The notes beneath the pieces are model-generated. The model worked only from the letters and a program-made list of their open reading frames with translations, had not been told where the DNA came from and made no database searches. A stretch of DNA of 64,000 nucleotides. Source: Ptychodera flava. Lineage: Eukaryota; Hemichordata; Enteropneusta; Ptychoderidae. How positions within the stretch are numbered: the first letter of the stretch is position 1; the number at the start of each line of letters is the position of its first letter. Below, piece after piece: positions 1 through 12,196 of this stretch. Location: NCBI RefSeq assembly GCF_041260155.1, contig NW_027248285.1, forward strand, positions 1-64,000, given 5' to 3'. A program made the translations under genes and the position numbers.

Positions 1-103
1 CATACCTGTGATGACCTTCTTACGAGACCATCATAATTGCCAATTCAAAAACTTGGCAGATTTGACAGCTGTTGATATACCAACAAGGCAAAATAGATTT
101 GAG
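1..103 (+). CDS. NDUFS3: NDUFS3 exon (5' end outside window)
   Basis: The reading frame starts at base 2 (I-P-V-M-T-F-L-R-D) and ends in ...RQNRFE followed by GTAAGC at 104. The phase-0 junction joins directly to the exon at 10344. Confidence 0.95.
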
Positions 104-3100
104 GTAAGCTTTCCAATATTGCACATGATTTTTATTTCTCATTTGGTATATGTATATAGACCAAAGAGAGCTCATACAGGGTTTGCTTTGGCTACTCAAG
201 CTGATTCACCATTCTGGCTTATAGTGTGAACACAAGAAGCCAGATTTTTTGAGAGGTGGGGTCAAAGGTTGCATATATATTAATGGGATATAGTCGTTGG
301 AACTGTGCTCAAAGGTCATATGGGACCCATACGACCCATGGCAACAATGTATCCAAGGCACAAAGGTTATTAATGACAGTTAAAACATGTCTGTCATAAT
401 CTAACATCGTATGATTTAAATGTTGCAGCTATGATGATGAGGTGCATCCTGATACTGTGCACGAAATACATTGTTTGTAAACAAGAGACTCGCACAGGCG
501 CAGTTCCGACAACTATATCCCTTTAAAGGCTCAAAATTCATAATTGAACACATACATGTAGAGTAATGATTTCAGAAGTCAGCCACTATTCAGTGTTTCC
601 GCTGCCCGCTCGCCAAATCCCAAATAGGAGAAAAAAGTAGCGTTTGGCGAGAAGATTTCGGCAAAAATTAGCCAAACTTGCGAATCAAAAATTGCACCAT
701 GACGTCATCACTGTCTGTCCGCGCGCTGTCCTGCATTGAACCTGAGACGTTATGCTTTATCTCTGTGCATCCTGACCTTATGCGTTAGGAGATCGTATTT
801 GTAACACATACAGTAATGAATAAAATTGTAACGAAATAGCTCACAAACCAAAAGTACCCATATGTTTACCATGACTATTTGACTAAAATGTTGCTAAGTT
901 TTGGGTTGGACTACGCGCAATGTGCCTACAGATTACTCCGTGCACTGTGCAGTACAGTGACGGTCGTATCAACACTGAAGGATCGTAGCGACGGTGAAAC
1001 TGAGCAAAAACGGCAAACTTTCCTTTTTTACTTAGGCAGCTCCACCAATATGGGGGAGAAACCACCCCTAACGCAGGTTCTAAGCGCAAGTAAAGCTATG
1101 AAATGGAAAGAAAGATTATGATCAGAGTAGGAAAGTCGACCGTGAATCTGAAAAGTTAGCTATAAACGGCATGATCAAAAGCACACGCATGGCTTTTTTT
1201 ACAACGTAGAGCAAGCATGGAGCGAGTAAGGCACTCCTGAACAGTGAAAACGTTGTTGGTATATTGCTGCCAACAAGAAAATATCTTTACTGACGTTAGA
1301 AACTTGTGTGAATTGGCTTCCTTAAAGATAAATTCGCAAGAATTTTCAGTGTATTGTGACGTGATATCGTAAACAGATTTTCAGAGAAGGAGCTCGCTCG
1401 TCCGCTGAGTCGACATACTTCCGCATGCACGCGTCTAGTCGCGATATTTGAACATTTAACTTGATCGTCAGAGAAACAAAAAGATGTTTCTCCATATCAA
1501 AACATTATATGTTTTATATTTTAGGGTTCTGTTTACGTAATAGACATGAACATTTGGATTTATGAGCCATGATTTCAGCGATCCGTGGCATGATTCAAGC
1601 TGGCCGTGAATACGCACTGATGTTTTTGGTGATGAGACCCCTGACCCAAGTGTCATCAATACGCTGTGCGGTGTCCGAGCATCGCTTGCTAAATTCATGG
1701 AGCTACCAAAGCTCCATGCTAAATTCAAGCGTAAAGCAAATGTATTGAAAGTCTAAAATGCACATATTTCTAAAGTCTGAGAGTATTTTACTTTTGAACT
1801 GCTATGAGAATGGATATCTGATTCGTTTGAAAAACTAGTATGCTGAAGCAGGTTTCGTGCCGTTGTCTATAGCGATATGTACAGTATGAAGTACAGCACT
1901 GATAGCGATAACAGGTTTGTTACTAAGTACAGCTGCATCGCATACGCCTAACTTTGGGCAAGTATCGCTTGAAATTCGGACAAATTTTATGTTGTATGTG
2001 TGGCTGATGTTGGCACCTTGTAATCTGAACCATAAATTGGTGTTACTTTTAGTATCCTTAGTAGCACTAACAGGGTTTATTTCCGTCATTCTTGCGGAAA
2101 ATGCAGACAAATATTTATTTTTGCATATTAATTAGTGAGAAATGACGTCATTTGTTATCAGTGATATCGGCTTGGCTAATTGAATATCTGGTGTGGCTAA
2201 TAATTTTTTAGGGCTTCTAGCCAATTTGCTACAAGATTTTGGAACCCAGGGGAAACACTGCTTTTTCATCATTTGTATCCTTAGTGCTGCTTACTTCAAT
2301 AAAATTAATACTTCACATCAACATTCTCGTGCATGATTATTGAACACCACTCAAACTTTCAATCACTTTCAAAGATCAGCCAAGGAAATTGTAAAGGACA
2401 AAAAAAAATACAGAAAAGATCAACATTCTCATGATCTTCATGAAGTGGCATGCCATGATCACATAGATAGTGATAGACAATCATGGCCAAAACAGAGCAA
2501 AGCTCAGAGACGATTTCTGAGCTTAAATGACCCAGTATTTTATATCACTGTTTCAAATCAAACTGATTACACGATACAGAAGTGACATTTTGGTATTTGA
2601 TGCAAAATTATTCTAAAATACGCAAAAACAATGGAAGTCTGCATAATTGAAAAGCCATCCCTTTGTGACAATAGACCGAACATGGAAATAGAACACATAC
2701 ACCTGCTTGCAAGGGAAATGGTTCATTATATTGCCACATTGTTGACTTGATCAGACCACAACTTTCCAAGCAACATTGTATCTGAACACCACAAAGTGTT
2801 AGGCGAGCGGCAGGCTCACCTATTTTTCACACTTAATGTACCCACCTTACATACAGCCACATCATACATCATTTGAAAGCTTATTATCTCTACTTCAAGA
2901 AAATTGACGATGTGGAGCTGCCAAGTAGGGCCATAACCCCCTTATTTGCATAATTATCATGGGTACCCAATTTGCATAAATGTGATATAAAATTAGGAAA
3001 TTCATTGTTAATTACTCTAAACATACTTTTAAACTGTCGAGTGATATATCAAATGAAAGGTATTTGCATGTAGAGTACAAAATTGATATCCAAAAAGATA

Positions 3101-6100
3101 TTTAATATGGTTTTACTGAAATATTTTCATATTTATATTAAAAAAAATATTTTCCCCTTTTGAATAACAATATTTTAAAAATTTGAATACATACAGCCAC
3201 ATCATACAGCCACATCGTACATCATTTGAAAGCTTACTGTCTCTACTTGAAGAAATTAGACAATGTTTAGCTGTCAAGTGCGGCCGTAGCCCCTAATTTG
3301 CATAAATCCAACGAGTACCCAATTTGCATAATGCGATGTAATATTAGATATTTATTATTCACTACTCGAAACATACTTTGAAACTATCGAATGACATATC
3401 AAATGAAAGGTATTTGCATGTAGAATACTAAACAGACATCCAAAAAGATACTTAAATTCATTTCACTGAAATATTGTCATATTTATATTGAAAAAATATT
3501 TTCCGCATTTTCAATAACAATATTTAAAAAAAATTGATACAAAAATTCAAATCGTACAGCATCATCATACGTCATTTGAAAGCTTACTATTTCTACTTCA
3601 AGAAAATTGACAATTGGGAACTGTCAAGTACGGACGTGGCCCTTAATTTGCATAATTTACTTTGGTACCCAATTTGCATAAATGCGATTTAAAATTAGAA
3701 ATTTACTAACTACTATAAACATACTTTAATTTATCGAGTGATATATCAAATGAAAGGTATTTGCATGGAGAAAACAAAATGATATCCAAAGAGATATTAA
3801 AATGATTTTACCAAAATGCTTTCGTATTAATGTGGAAGAATATACTTTCCCCTTTTGAATAACAATATTTTAATAATTTTAACACATAGAACCGCATCAC
3901 ACAACCACATCAATCGTTATTTGAAAGCCTATTATCTCTGCCTCATAAAAAATGACGAAATGCAGCTGACAAATAGGGCTGTAATCATTTAATTTGCATA
4001 ATGCACACGGGTACCTATACGATAGAAAATTACAAAATCCATTGTTAAGTACTCTAACCCTACTTTTCAACTATCAAGTGATATATCAAATGATAGGTAT
4101 TTGCATGTAGAATAGAATAATGAACTCCAAATATGTATTCAAAATATTCTTATTGAATATTTTCAGTTAAATCGTAAACATCTTGACTAGTTTTTAATAT
4201 TCAAAATATTATTTAGTAAATACGAATAATGCTCTCGTTATGGGGATAAATATCTGAATTTGTTTTGCAATTGATTTTTTGTTTATTAAGGATACGCAGA
4301 CTGGAACCTTTTCCTGTCTAATCCCCATATAGCTGAACAACAAGAATACATCAAACCAAGTGGAACTAATTCGGGATAATTGGGTCTTCATATTTTGCAA
4401 ATTTTCTAAAACGGGTTATGTGCTCTATAGTTGAGTGTTGAAATATTACAAGTTACTCTTAAAAACAAGCAAAAAGAAAATAAGATGAGCTTAAATTTGC
4501 AAATTAAACCGACATTACTTCACCATCCATGTATCCCGAATTAGTTCCAATCTTGTTATAAATAGCTGTGTGTTGAATGGCCCTTTTGTATTACTTATGT
4601 CATTTTTGTTTCAATTTCTCTAGAAATCTTGTTTTGATGGAGACATCATTGGTTACTACATCTGTGTTACATCTGTATTTTCAGTTCAGTTATGTGGAAT
4701 ATGTAGACGGAAGGCACCACATTTCATTTATCGTATTTATTGTTATATAATGAAGGAAAAGCAACTCAACACACCATCCAAATCTTCGTTGTTTGCATTT
4801 TGTGTATGATATTGTGTATATTGTCAGTGTATATTATGTTTGGCTGTTTTATATCAAGTGTTAATTAGCCATGCCGATTATTCCAGTTAACAGTAAAATA
4901 CTAACACCACTTACAAGTTGGTACCTCATTATAAAAATACAAGTGAACAAAATGACGCCCACCAGGAAAGTTCGTGGGCCGCCCAATTATAAGTGGATGA
5001 TGCAGTCCAACCTTTCACAGATCAGAATTCATTGACTATTTTCTCAAACAAATCATGAAGAAATAAACAACATACGTCAAAGATACGACAGATTTTACAC
5101 GGAAAATTGAGACAATAAAAGTTCCGGCCAATGCGAAATTGGTAACACTAGATATTGTTTCAATGTACACTAATACAATCACAATGAAGCAATGGAATCA
5201 GTCGACAGAGCATTAAATCAGGAAAGATCACCAAATGATTGCATAATCAAACAACCAACAACAAAATACAGGATAGCTATGCTGAAAATGATCTTGAAAA
5301 ACAACACTTTCAAGTCAACAGTGAATTTTACCGTCAGGTATTTGGGTGCGATACGGGGTCTCCAGTTTTACCAGAAATTCCGGACAAAATGAGAATAATT
5401 CAGCAACACACTGAACAATTATCGGTCTGACTGAGATTCAGAGACGATGTATGATTCTCATTGGAACTCAACACGAGCTTAATGAATTCATATCAAACAT
5501 AAACAAATGCATCATACTTTCAAATTTTCAAAAAGCTCTTCTCAAGAAATCATACCGTTAGACCTCATTATCTACAAAGGTTTCGGTGCAACAAAGAGAA
5601 CATTCTCGACTGCAAAACACACACAAAACCAACAGATACATTGCGGTTCATGAAACCAAACGGCAACATTCAAGGGGCTTGTTAAACGCGAAACATTACA
5701 ATACATTAGAACAATCATGCAACAACAAGGCAATAGAGAATACAAGATATTTTCGAGATAAAAGTAATGAAATGCGACCAAACGATTCTAAATCTTGTTA
5801 AATTATTACTAACTTTGGACAATCGGATGACATTTAAATGTTATTAAATTTTCATTAAATTAATTTCAAAACCTTGGAATCGTAAATAGTAAAAGGGAAC
5901 CAAAACATTTTCAGGTCCCCTATATGCTGATCAAAATCTCCAAGTACCCCTCTACAATCTCCCAAAATTTTCGAATCCAACCCGAATTCCTCTGCCTCTC
6001 ACCGTTATTTGTGAGCGTAGCCTAATCACATACATAAGAAACGGAAATATAAGCGTTACGATGATGCCAAACTTCACAAAACCTACAACAGTCCGATCTC

Positions 6101-9100
6101 CGATTCAAATGAGCGTACACAAATACAGCCTGAACGAACAGTAGACATCCTAGCTTCCGTACTTGAACAAACTGAACTTTCAGTGGAACAACTCGATTGG
6201 TAACACCTACAATCATTCAATCAGTGCGCATGTTTCACCAAAAGAAAATGAAGGACTGATGAAGACAACTCTATTCTCGAAAGGCAGCATCAAAGTATCG
6301 CAGTATCACATTAGTCTTGCCACCCCATAGGGCAGGACACGTAGATTAGGGCTACGTCTCGCCATGGCAAATCAACACAATACATAAAACGGCCAAACAT
6401 AACATACACTTACAATATACACAATATCATATACAAAATTCAAACATCTAAGATATGAACGATGTGTTGAGCTGCTTTCTCTCGTTACATGTCACCAATC
6501 GTGTCTGCTGTCAATTTATCTTCCCCGCACAGACCTTTGTTCCTGCCAAGGCAGCGATAACTTTGACAACCCTTTTACTCATGACAATGCTGGTGAAGAA
6601 GAGGATGATGAATTCCTACAATTACTAGATTTACTGGAAATGACATGAATGATTTGGATCATGAATCATGCAATTACTTTGACTGTAGCTTACTCTGAAA
6701 CATTGTTTCAACTACAGAGCTACATTTCAACAACTACAACAGTGTCGTTCATGTGGATCTTTTTGTTGCATTGATACTTTAGTTAATTTTTTTAAAATAC
6801 CATTATTCAAAAGAGGAAATATTTATTTCAACAGAAATATGACAATATTTCAGTATAATCACTTTAATTATCATTTTTGATATCAATTTCGTGTTTTACA
6901 TGCAAATACCATTACCAAAGACCATATATCACTCGATAGTGTAAAAGTGTGTTTAGAATAGTTAACAATGAATTTTCTAATTTTATATCTCATTTCTGCA
7001 AATTGCTTACCAGTGTAAATTATGGACATAAAGGGGTACGGCCTTCCTTGATAGCTCAATATTGTCAATTTTTTTCAAGTAGATATAATAAGCTTTTAAA
7101 TGATGTATGATGTGGCTGTATGATAGGGCTGTATGTGTTAAAATTTTTAAAATATTGTTTTTCTTAAGGGAAAAATATTTTTTCCATATAAATATGAACA
7201 TATTTCAGTGAAATCAATTTCAATATCTCCTTAGATATTCATTTTGTATTCTACATGCAACTACCTTTCATTTGATATGTCACTCGATAGTTTAAACGTA
7301 TGTTTAGAGAAGTTAACTATAAATTTATAATACTATATCGCATTTATGCAAATTGGGTATGCGTGTTGATTATGCAAATTAGGGGTTATGGCCCGATTTA
7401 GTAGCTGAAATTGTCAATTTTCTTGAAGTAGAGATAATAAGCTTTCAAATGATGTATGATGTGGCTGTGTTTTGTGGATGTATGTGTTAAAATTTTGAAA
7501 ATATTGTTATTCAAAAGGGGAAAATATTGTTTTCCATATAAACATGAAAATATTTCTGTGAAAACAATTTCAATATCTCTTTAAATATCTATTTTGTATT
7601 CTACATGGAAAGACCTTTCATTTGATATATCACTCGATAGTATAAACGTATTGATAGAGAAGTTAACAACAAATTTCAAATATTATATCGCATTTATGCA
7701 AATTGGGTACCCTTGTTAATTATGCAAATTAGGAGGTTATGGCCCTACTTGGCAGCTCCACATCGTCAATTTTCTTAAAGTAGAGATAATAAGCTTTCAA
7801 ATGACGTATGATGTGGCCGTATGTAAGGTGGGTACATTAAACTCCTAAAATAAGGCCCTTTTTGTGGATTCGCCGCTCGCCTATGTCGTGTCATTCATTA
7901 ATTACATACAAGTTCTGTACGGACAAGGGTTCTAGACGAGTCAGCTGCCACACTGATGACATGATCCCGATGTTTGTAAATCTGATCATTTTCACCAACA
8001 TTTGTTTGTTTCAACATCCTCTTTTTGTTTGTGTTCCATAATGCGCCATATTTACACCTCGTTTGACCTGAGAGAGGTCATGAACATCAATCAAAATCTC
8101 CATTGACAATTTTTCAGCTTGTAGCAACAATATTTGTACAGTGTATAAGTTTGTTCATGTTTGCATGTAGACCCTCTTCTTTGGTTTGCACAACTACAGC
8201 AGATATGAAACACCACTGGCTGCTGTGCTCATGATGGGAAGTTATCACTCTGTATTGCTTGGACGCTACCGGTCCCTTCTTTTAAATGGAATCTTCCAGT
8301 CTTTGCCAATTCATGACCCTGTACTATACATACTATTTGTCTCATAATATTAAGGTTCCATGGCTGAGTCTATGGAACCTGCCTTTCTACTGGACAAAAG
8401 TACTCTACCTTCAAGTGGTATAGAGATGGCGGCTTTTTCAGTCCAGGTGCTGTTGTGGCTATCGATAGCAGTCTGATCCATGAAAATTGTTTAGCACTAG
8501 AAGTTATGCTTACACAGACTAGGTACAAGACGGTGTAGTGTGAGCTGCCTATGCTTTAGAAAACTGCGAAATCATGGTAGAATAATCATGCCTCGGGTGC
8601 AAGATGTGTTAGAAAGTTGTGCAAAGCTCAGTATAAACATTTGCTATTGGAGTTGAAGAACTGAGACTTTTTCATGGCAGTCACACCAGTATCATTACTT
8701 AACTCTTACTCGGTACAGGGACCAAAATAGTATAAACATGATGGCAATTAAGCTGCTAGACGTAGATACTTAAGATTTCTTTTGTCTTCTCTTTCGCACA
8801 TGTATATATTTTGTCTACATATTTCTGGTTAAAAATAAAATTCACAAAAAAATTCACAAATTCAAAAATTCACAAATACTACTTTTTTTCAACAAAAACT
8901 ATAAATAGAAATGCAGCAACTATCAACTTTCAATGGATTTTGTAGGCAAAAGAACAAAACTCAAAATTATTATGTGCAGTAAATCCCAGTGTTTGTGGAT
9001 TGCCTGGGTTAATGGTAAGTCTGTTCTAAATAATTGCAGTCGCTATCTGGCAGATTCTAACAAGGTTACCGGTATGATATTTCAATGAATTTGCTGGCTG

Positions 9101-11255
9101 CATAGATTGAGCTGAAAATGGAAACCTTGTAAAAGGGGCTAATCCAGTTCAAGCTTGATGAAATCGGTTCTTTGATCTACTTTCCAAAGGACGGTTTCCA
9201 GAATGGTAAAGCTGGTTTGGCATGTCACACGACACTAACGCGAATATTCATTACGCACTTGAACGCATGTAACATGTTGTGGTTACACGTTGATGGGCTT
9301 GTTTTCCCTGTCAGCTATATTTTGATGACAAGTTATGCTGAGATTATGATTTGTTCAATTAAAAGTGATGTGACAGCTCTAAAACTGCTTCTGATACTTG
9401 ATTCGATTGTAGTAAAATTTATCATTAAATTCATGGGATATTTTGACAGATCAAGATAACATCAGGAGACACATTGGCAGTGCTGTGCAGTGGAGAGAAC
9501 ACATTCAAACCTTTGAGTAATGCTGCTCAACGGCAATGATTATTCAATGTGTATTTTGGGGTCACAGCCTTTGGTGTCATTGCTTTGTGAACACTGAGCG
9601 AGTACATATTGAATTTGATCGCATACGGAGAAATGTCTTGAAAAAAGGTTAGTTGCAAAATGTGACAAACCTAAATCCCTTTGTCGCAATCCTGTAAAAT
9701 GTGCTCACCTATGTGACTAAAATGATCGCAACTTTGAGCCCTGCTTTAGCTTACATTTAGCCCTTTATGTTACTCTTTTCAACTGTTTTCAAATCAGCTG
9801 ATGATGGGATATAGTCTAACGTATGTCCACAATTTTAAAGAAATCAACCAGGGTTAAATTCACTGCTCTGGAAGTTTTTCTGCATAAAAATTGTTTAGAA
9901 GTTGTTTTTTTTCTTTGGAAGACCCCTAGGACAGCTTGCACTCACACAAATTTCAGCCACATATCTCAAAGCATTGAGACAAAACATAGGGAAAACCAAT
10001 TCTTGAAAGGTTATGCAAATTATTATGTAAACAATGGTGACACGATGGTAACCAAAATGTTCCCCTATATCCAGGTTTTCTGAAAATATATTTTACGGGT
10101 GTTCTGAGGTTATTAACCACCAGAGAATTGTTAGCTTAAAAAGGTTGATTTCTTGTCGTGGAACCTTAATATGCAAAACTTTATTCTTATTGGCCGCCAA
10201 TCTGGCAGAAATTTCTCGGGAGAATTGTGTACGTCATCTGTCTTATAGGGCCACTTTCATAATACTTGCCTCAAACACTTTGTCGTTCAAACTGCAGTGG
10301 TATCAAATATGTTTGATTGATTACCTTTATTTATTCTTTTTAGATTGCTTACAATCTCCTTTCACTGAGGTTTAACTCAAGAATTCGTGTGAAGACTTAC
10401 ACTGATGAACTGACGCCTGTCGATTCAGTAGTTTCTGTTTTCAAAGCAGCAGAGTGGTATGAAAGAGAGGTAAGTAAAAGTGCTGAGTCATTATTTAAGT
10501 CCTATGGGTTGATCTTTTGCCTTGAGTTGAAACAATATATTCATTGAACAATGTATCCTCCATTGTTTCTTTTGCTTCCATCAAGGTATGGGATATGTAT
10601 GGTGTATTCTTTGCCAATCATCCAGACTTAAGACGTATACTAACAGACTATGGTTTTGAAGGCCATCCAATGAGGAAAGATTTCCCACTCAGTGGTTATG
10701 TAGAGGTAAGTATGCTCTGGATTTTATACAGGAAAACTGTATACTAATGCCATTATCTGCTGTTGTGTTGATTTGTGTCGCCCTTTTCTTTGCTCTATGC
10801 TTCTGGGTTCATTCCTTTATTCTCATCCCCTTTTCCAGTTCTGCATAACTAATTGAATATTCAAAACATGTACTGTTTTCTTTTTTTTTGAGGTGATGTA
10901 TCTTTTGCTAATCCCTCTTTCCCCACATAATATCTCTTGTATCTTTTCCAATGCACTGTGTTCTCTTCCTCAGTAAACTTTTACAATGCTCTACTTTCCA
11001 AATTGAATTGCATTGAATACAACAGAATTATACCAGACCACAGTTACTGCAGTGAAGAGGTTTAACTGTTTCTGTTTTACCTCTCCACAGGTACGATACG
11101 ATGATGAAGTCAAACGCATTGTTGCAGAGCCCATTGAACTTGCACAGGAATTCCGTAAATTTGACTTATCCAGTCCCTGGGAAACTTTCCCAACTCACAG
11201 GAAAGAAGATCAAATAGAAGCCGGAGAAACAGCTGCTCCTGAAGAAAAAAAGTAG
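1..11255 (+). CDS. NDUFS3: NADH dehydrogenase [ubiquinone] iron-sulfur protein 3 (complex I 30-kDa subunit), 3' part, four exons
   Basis: This is the C-terminal 170 or so residues of the complex I 30-kDa subunit, which sits in the peripheral (matrix) arm of mitochondrial NADH:ubiquinone oxidoreductase. The coding exons are 1-103, 10344-10469, 10586-10705 and 11091-11255 (stop TAG 11253-11255). All three introns are phase 0 with GTAAG(T/C) donors and AG acceptors. The protein keeps the family blocks [19 protein letters not shown], the hallmark [40 protein letters not shown] and [11 protein letters not shown]. It then ends in a variable Glu/Lys-rich tail, as vertebrate NDUFS3 does. The first exon runs off the left edge, so the start codon and mitochondrial presequence are outside the window. 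No internal stop or frameshift is seen. The 10.24-kb first intron is almost entirely repeats. Confidence 0.96.
104..590 (+). other. NDUFS3 intron, 5' segment
   Basis: Donor GTAAGC at 104. No gene or repeat was recognised up to the mobile element at 591. Confidence 0.6.
591..2260. mobile_element. Non-autonomous DNA transposon, copy A (TIR CAGTGTTTCC, hAT-like)
   Basis: The element is bounded by CAGTGTTTCC (591-600) and its exact reverse complement GGAAACACTG (2251-2260). A second full-length copy in opposite orientation lies at 62031-63865. Paired landmarks include the 'GCTCGCCAAAT...GTAGCGTTTGGCGAGAAGAT' end block (about 606-660 against 63790-63850) and the 1840-2245 block against 62050-62440. 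The flanks CTATT and CTTTT could be a degraded 5-bp target duplication. No transposase is visible; ORFs of up to 91 aa are not conserved coding. The CAGTG start resembles hAT termini, but an 8-bp duplication is not evident, so the superfamily is uncertain. Confidence 0.8.
2261..2799. other. Intron spacer
   Basis: Unique-looking AT-rich sequence between two mobile elements. No gene or repeat was recognised. Confidence 0.5.
2853..4160 (+). repeat. Left tandem satellite arm, about four units of ~340 bp
   Basis: Units are marked by the block ATTTGAAAGCTTA at about 2872, 3225, 3577 and 3920 (the last diverged). Each then has (T)AATTTGCATAA, GGGTACCCAATTTGCATAA and ATATCAAATGAAAGGTATTTGCATG. The octamer ATTTGCAT (or a one-base variant) recurs two or three times per unit. 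Units differ by point changes and small indels. Confidence 0.8.
4355..4556. mobile_element. MITE of the ACACGATTGGAAC family, copy 1
   Basis: About 200 bp with imperfect TIRs (AAGTGGAACTAATTCGGGAT and its complement ATCCCGAATTAGTTCCAATC). Two better-preserved copies lie at 14545-14756 and 29269-29478, and all share the same internal sequence ('...ACTTCACCATCC...'). Confidence 0.75.
4950..5800 (+). pseudogene. Penelope-like element reverse-transcriptase remnant
   Basis: Across several shifting frames the translated + strand gives the ordered motifs of PLE-type reverse transcriptases. They are GRPIISG followed by SEFIDYFL (about 4975-5050), TTDFTRKI and [12 protein letters not shown] (about 5087-5170, catalytic Asp of motif A), and a FYRQVFG block with GSPV (5325-5365). 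After these come a decayed RFRDDV-type catalytic block (about 5435) with [16 protein letters not shown], then a PTDTLRF stretch (about 5630). Many stops and frameshifts break it, so it is inactive. No GIY-YIG endonuclease was identified after it. It could also be a PLE fragment captured by the surrounding foldback element. Confidence 0.6.
5801..6779. other. Core of the foldback element without recognisable genes
   Basis: AT-rich sequence between the reverse-transcriptase remnant and the right satellite arm. It holds only short ORFs of no recognisable family. Confidence 0.4.
6780..7850 (-). repeat. Right tandem satellite arm, about three inverted units
   Basis: This is the reverse complement of the left-arm unit. 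The block AAGCTTTCAAATGATGTATG(A) occurs at about 7089, 7438 and 7790, with TGCAAATTGGGTAC and TATGCAAATTAG(G) spaced as in the left arm. Confidence 0.8.
7884..10343 (+). other. NDUFS3 intron, 3' segment
   Basis: Intron sequence ending in the acceptor TTTTTAG before 10344. ORFs of 76-95 aa here look random. No repeats were recognised apart from short A-rich tracts (8830-8890). Confidence 0.5.
10344..10469 (+). CDS. NDUFS3: NDUFS3 exon
   Basis: Forty-two codons running from [10 protein letters not shown] to [10 protein letters not shown]-rich tract ending TTTTTAG precedes it and GTAAGT follows. It contains the first half of the complex I 30-kDa signature (ERE...). Confidence 0.96.
10586..10705 (+). 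CDS. NDUFS3: NDUFS3 exon
   Basis: Forty codons from [17 protein letters not shown] to PLSGYVE, preceded by TCAAG and followed by GTAAGT. It completes the family signature and carries GFEGHP. Confidence 0.96.
11091..11255 (+). CDS. NDUFS3: NDUFS3 terminal coding exon
   Basis: Preceded by a pyrimidine-rich CTCTCCACAG acceptor. It encodes [14 protein letters not shown] through the polar tail to TAG at 11253-11255. Confidence 0.96.
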   Translation, partial: VRYDDEVKRIVAEPIELAQEFRKFDLSSPWETFPTHRKEDQIEAGETAAPEEKK

Positions 11256-11785
11256 ATTTTTTTATCGCCAGTACAATGCCATGAACGCTTTGATATAAAC
11301 TTGTACAGATAACATTATATTATGCTAGGAGAGAGAGAGTTATGAATTCACATGTCATTACAGTAACAGTGAAAATTCCTCTCCCCACACTTAATGAGAT
11401 GGCTTTGTAACTTCACAAAGTACTGTCAATTACAGTGTGTGCATCAGCGGCAAGTGTTACCTCAGTATTTTAGAGCAAAAATACCACACCTTAGTACTGT
11501 CAAAGCTATTCTTAGTTCAGAGGTACCTAAGATTACACCATAGCCATGCCAAGCGTCATGTTACCTGGTCAAAATGTCTTTTGAGCTCTGAAATAGTACC
11601 GAAGTTAATTTACTAATAGGTCAGCTAAGATTGCACTGTACTGTCAACTACTGGTGTGTGTGATTGGAGATTCCACTTTTGTTGCATGTTTGTACAGATC
11701 ATTGTATATTATAGTTGCAACATTGCCAAAAAATAAGGTGTTTTTTGTGGTCAGTTGCTAATAAACTTGTTGGAAAACTTTGTAT
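11256..11785 (+). terminator. NDUFS3 3' UTR with polyadenylation signal
   Basis: A canonical AATAAA lies at 11760-11765, about 505 nt after the stop and followed by a GT/T-rich stretch (TTGTTGGAAAACTTTGTATTTG). That makes it the likely cleavage/polyadenylation site. Nothing else is recognised in the UTR. Confidence 0.7.
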
Positions 11786-11873
11786 TTGTCAAGATTGGTT
11801 GTCATTCTTGTGATTTTGAAGTTGGGATATTTATTGTCATATGATAGTCACCCTCTTTACATTTTGAAGTATT

Positions 11874-12196
11874 AAAGGGACAAAGCCATTTTTCATGAAT
11901 TTTGTTTGATACGAGACGCTACTTATATTGTTTGACATGTTGAAAGATAATGAATGGGTGACCATGCATATATTCGACCCTGGTTTTAGACATGATACAT
12001 GAAATCATCGCGAGAGTGAATAAATGGTCATGACCATTAATTCTTTTTCGCGATGGCTTCATTTAATTTGTCTAAAACCGGGGTCGAATATATGCATGGT
12101 CACCCATTCATTCAGTATCTTTCAACATGTCAAACAATACAAGTAGTATCTTGTATCAAAAAAAATTCATGAAAAAATGGCTGCCTTTGTCCCTTT
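11874..12196. mobile_element. Foldback MITE (near-perfect palindrome)
   Basis: Starts AAAGGGACAAAGCCATTTTT and ends with its imperfect complement CTTTGTCCCTTT. Two arms of about 150 bp are complementary along their whole length: both contain GGTGACCATGCATATATTCGA or its complement and the CAACATGTCAAACAAT block. They fold about the centre ATGGTCATGACCAT (about 12027-12040). A half copy lies at 15407-15605. Confidence 0.85.

Larger units (their letters stand above)
2800..7883. mobile_element. Foldback-type element with satellite arms, carrying a Penelope-like remnant
   Basis: The outer ends are inverted: TAGGCGAGCGGC at 2800-2811 and GCCGCTCGCCTA at 7872-7883. Each is followed inward by the same block (GTACCCACCTTACATACAGCC on the left, its complement around 7815-7845). 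Both arms are built of diverged units of about 340-350 bp, four on the left and three on the right in opposite orientation. A TGT triplet flanks both ends (2797-2799 and 7884-7886). The core (about 4220-6770) holds a MITE and a decayed reverse-transcriptase region. Terminal inverted satellite arms fit a foldback DNA transposon. The alternative is that the Penelope-like element generated the inverted arms, since PLEs often carry complex terminal repeats. Confidence 0.6.
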
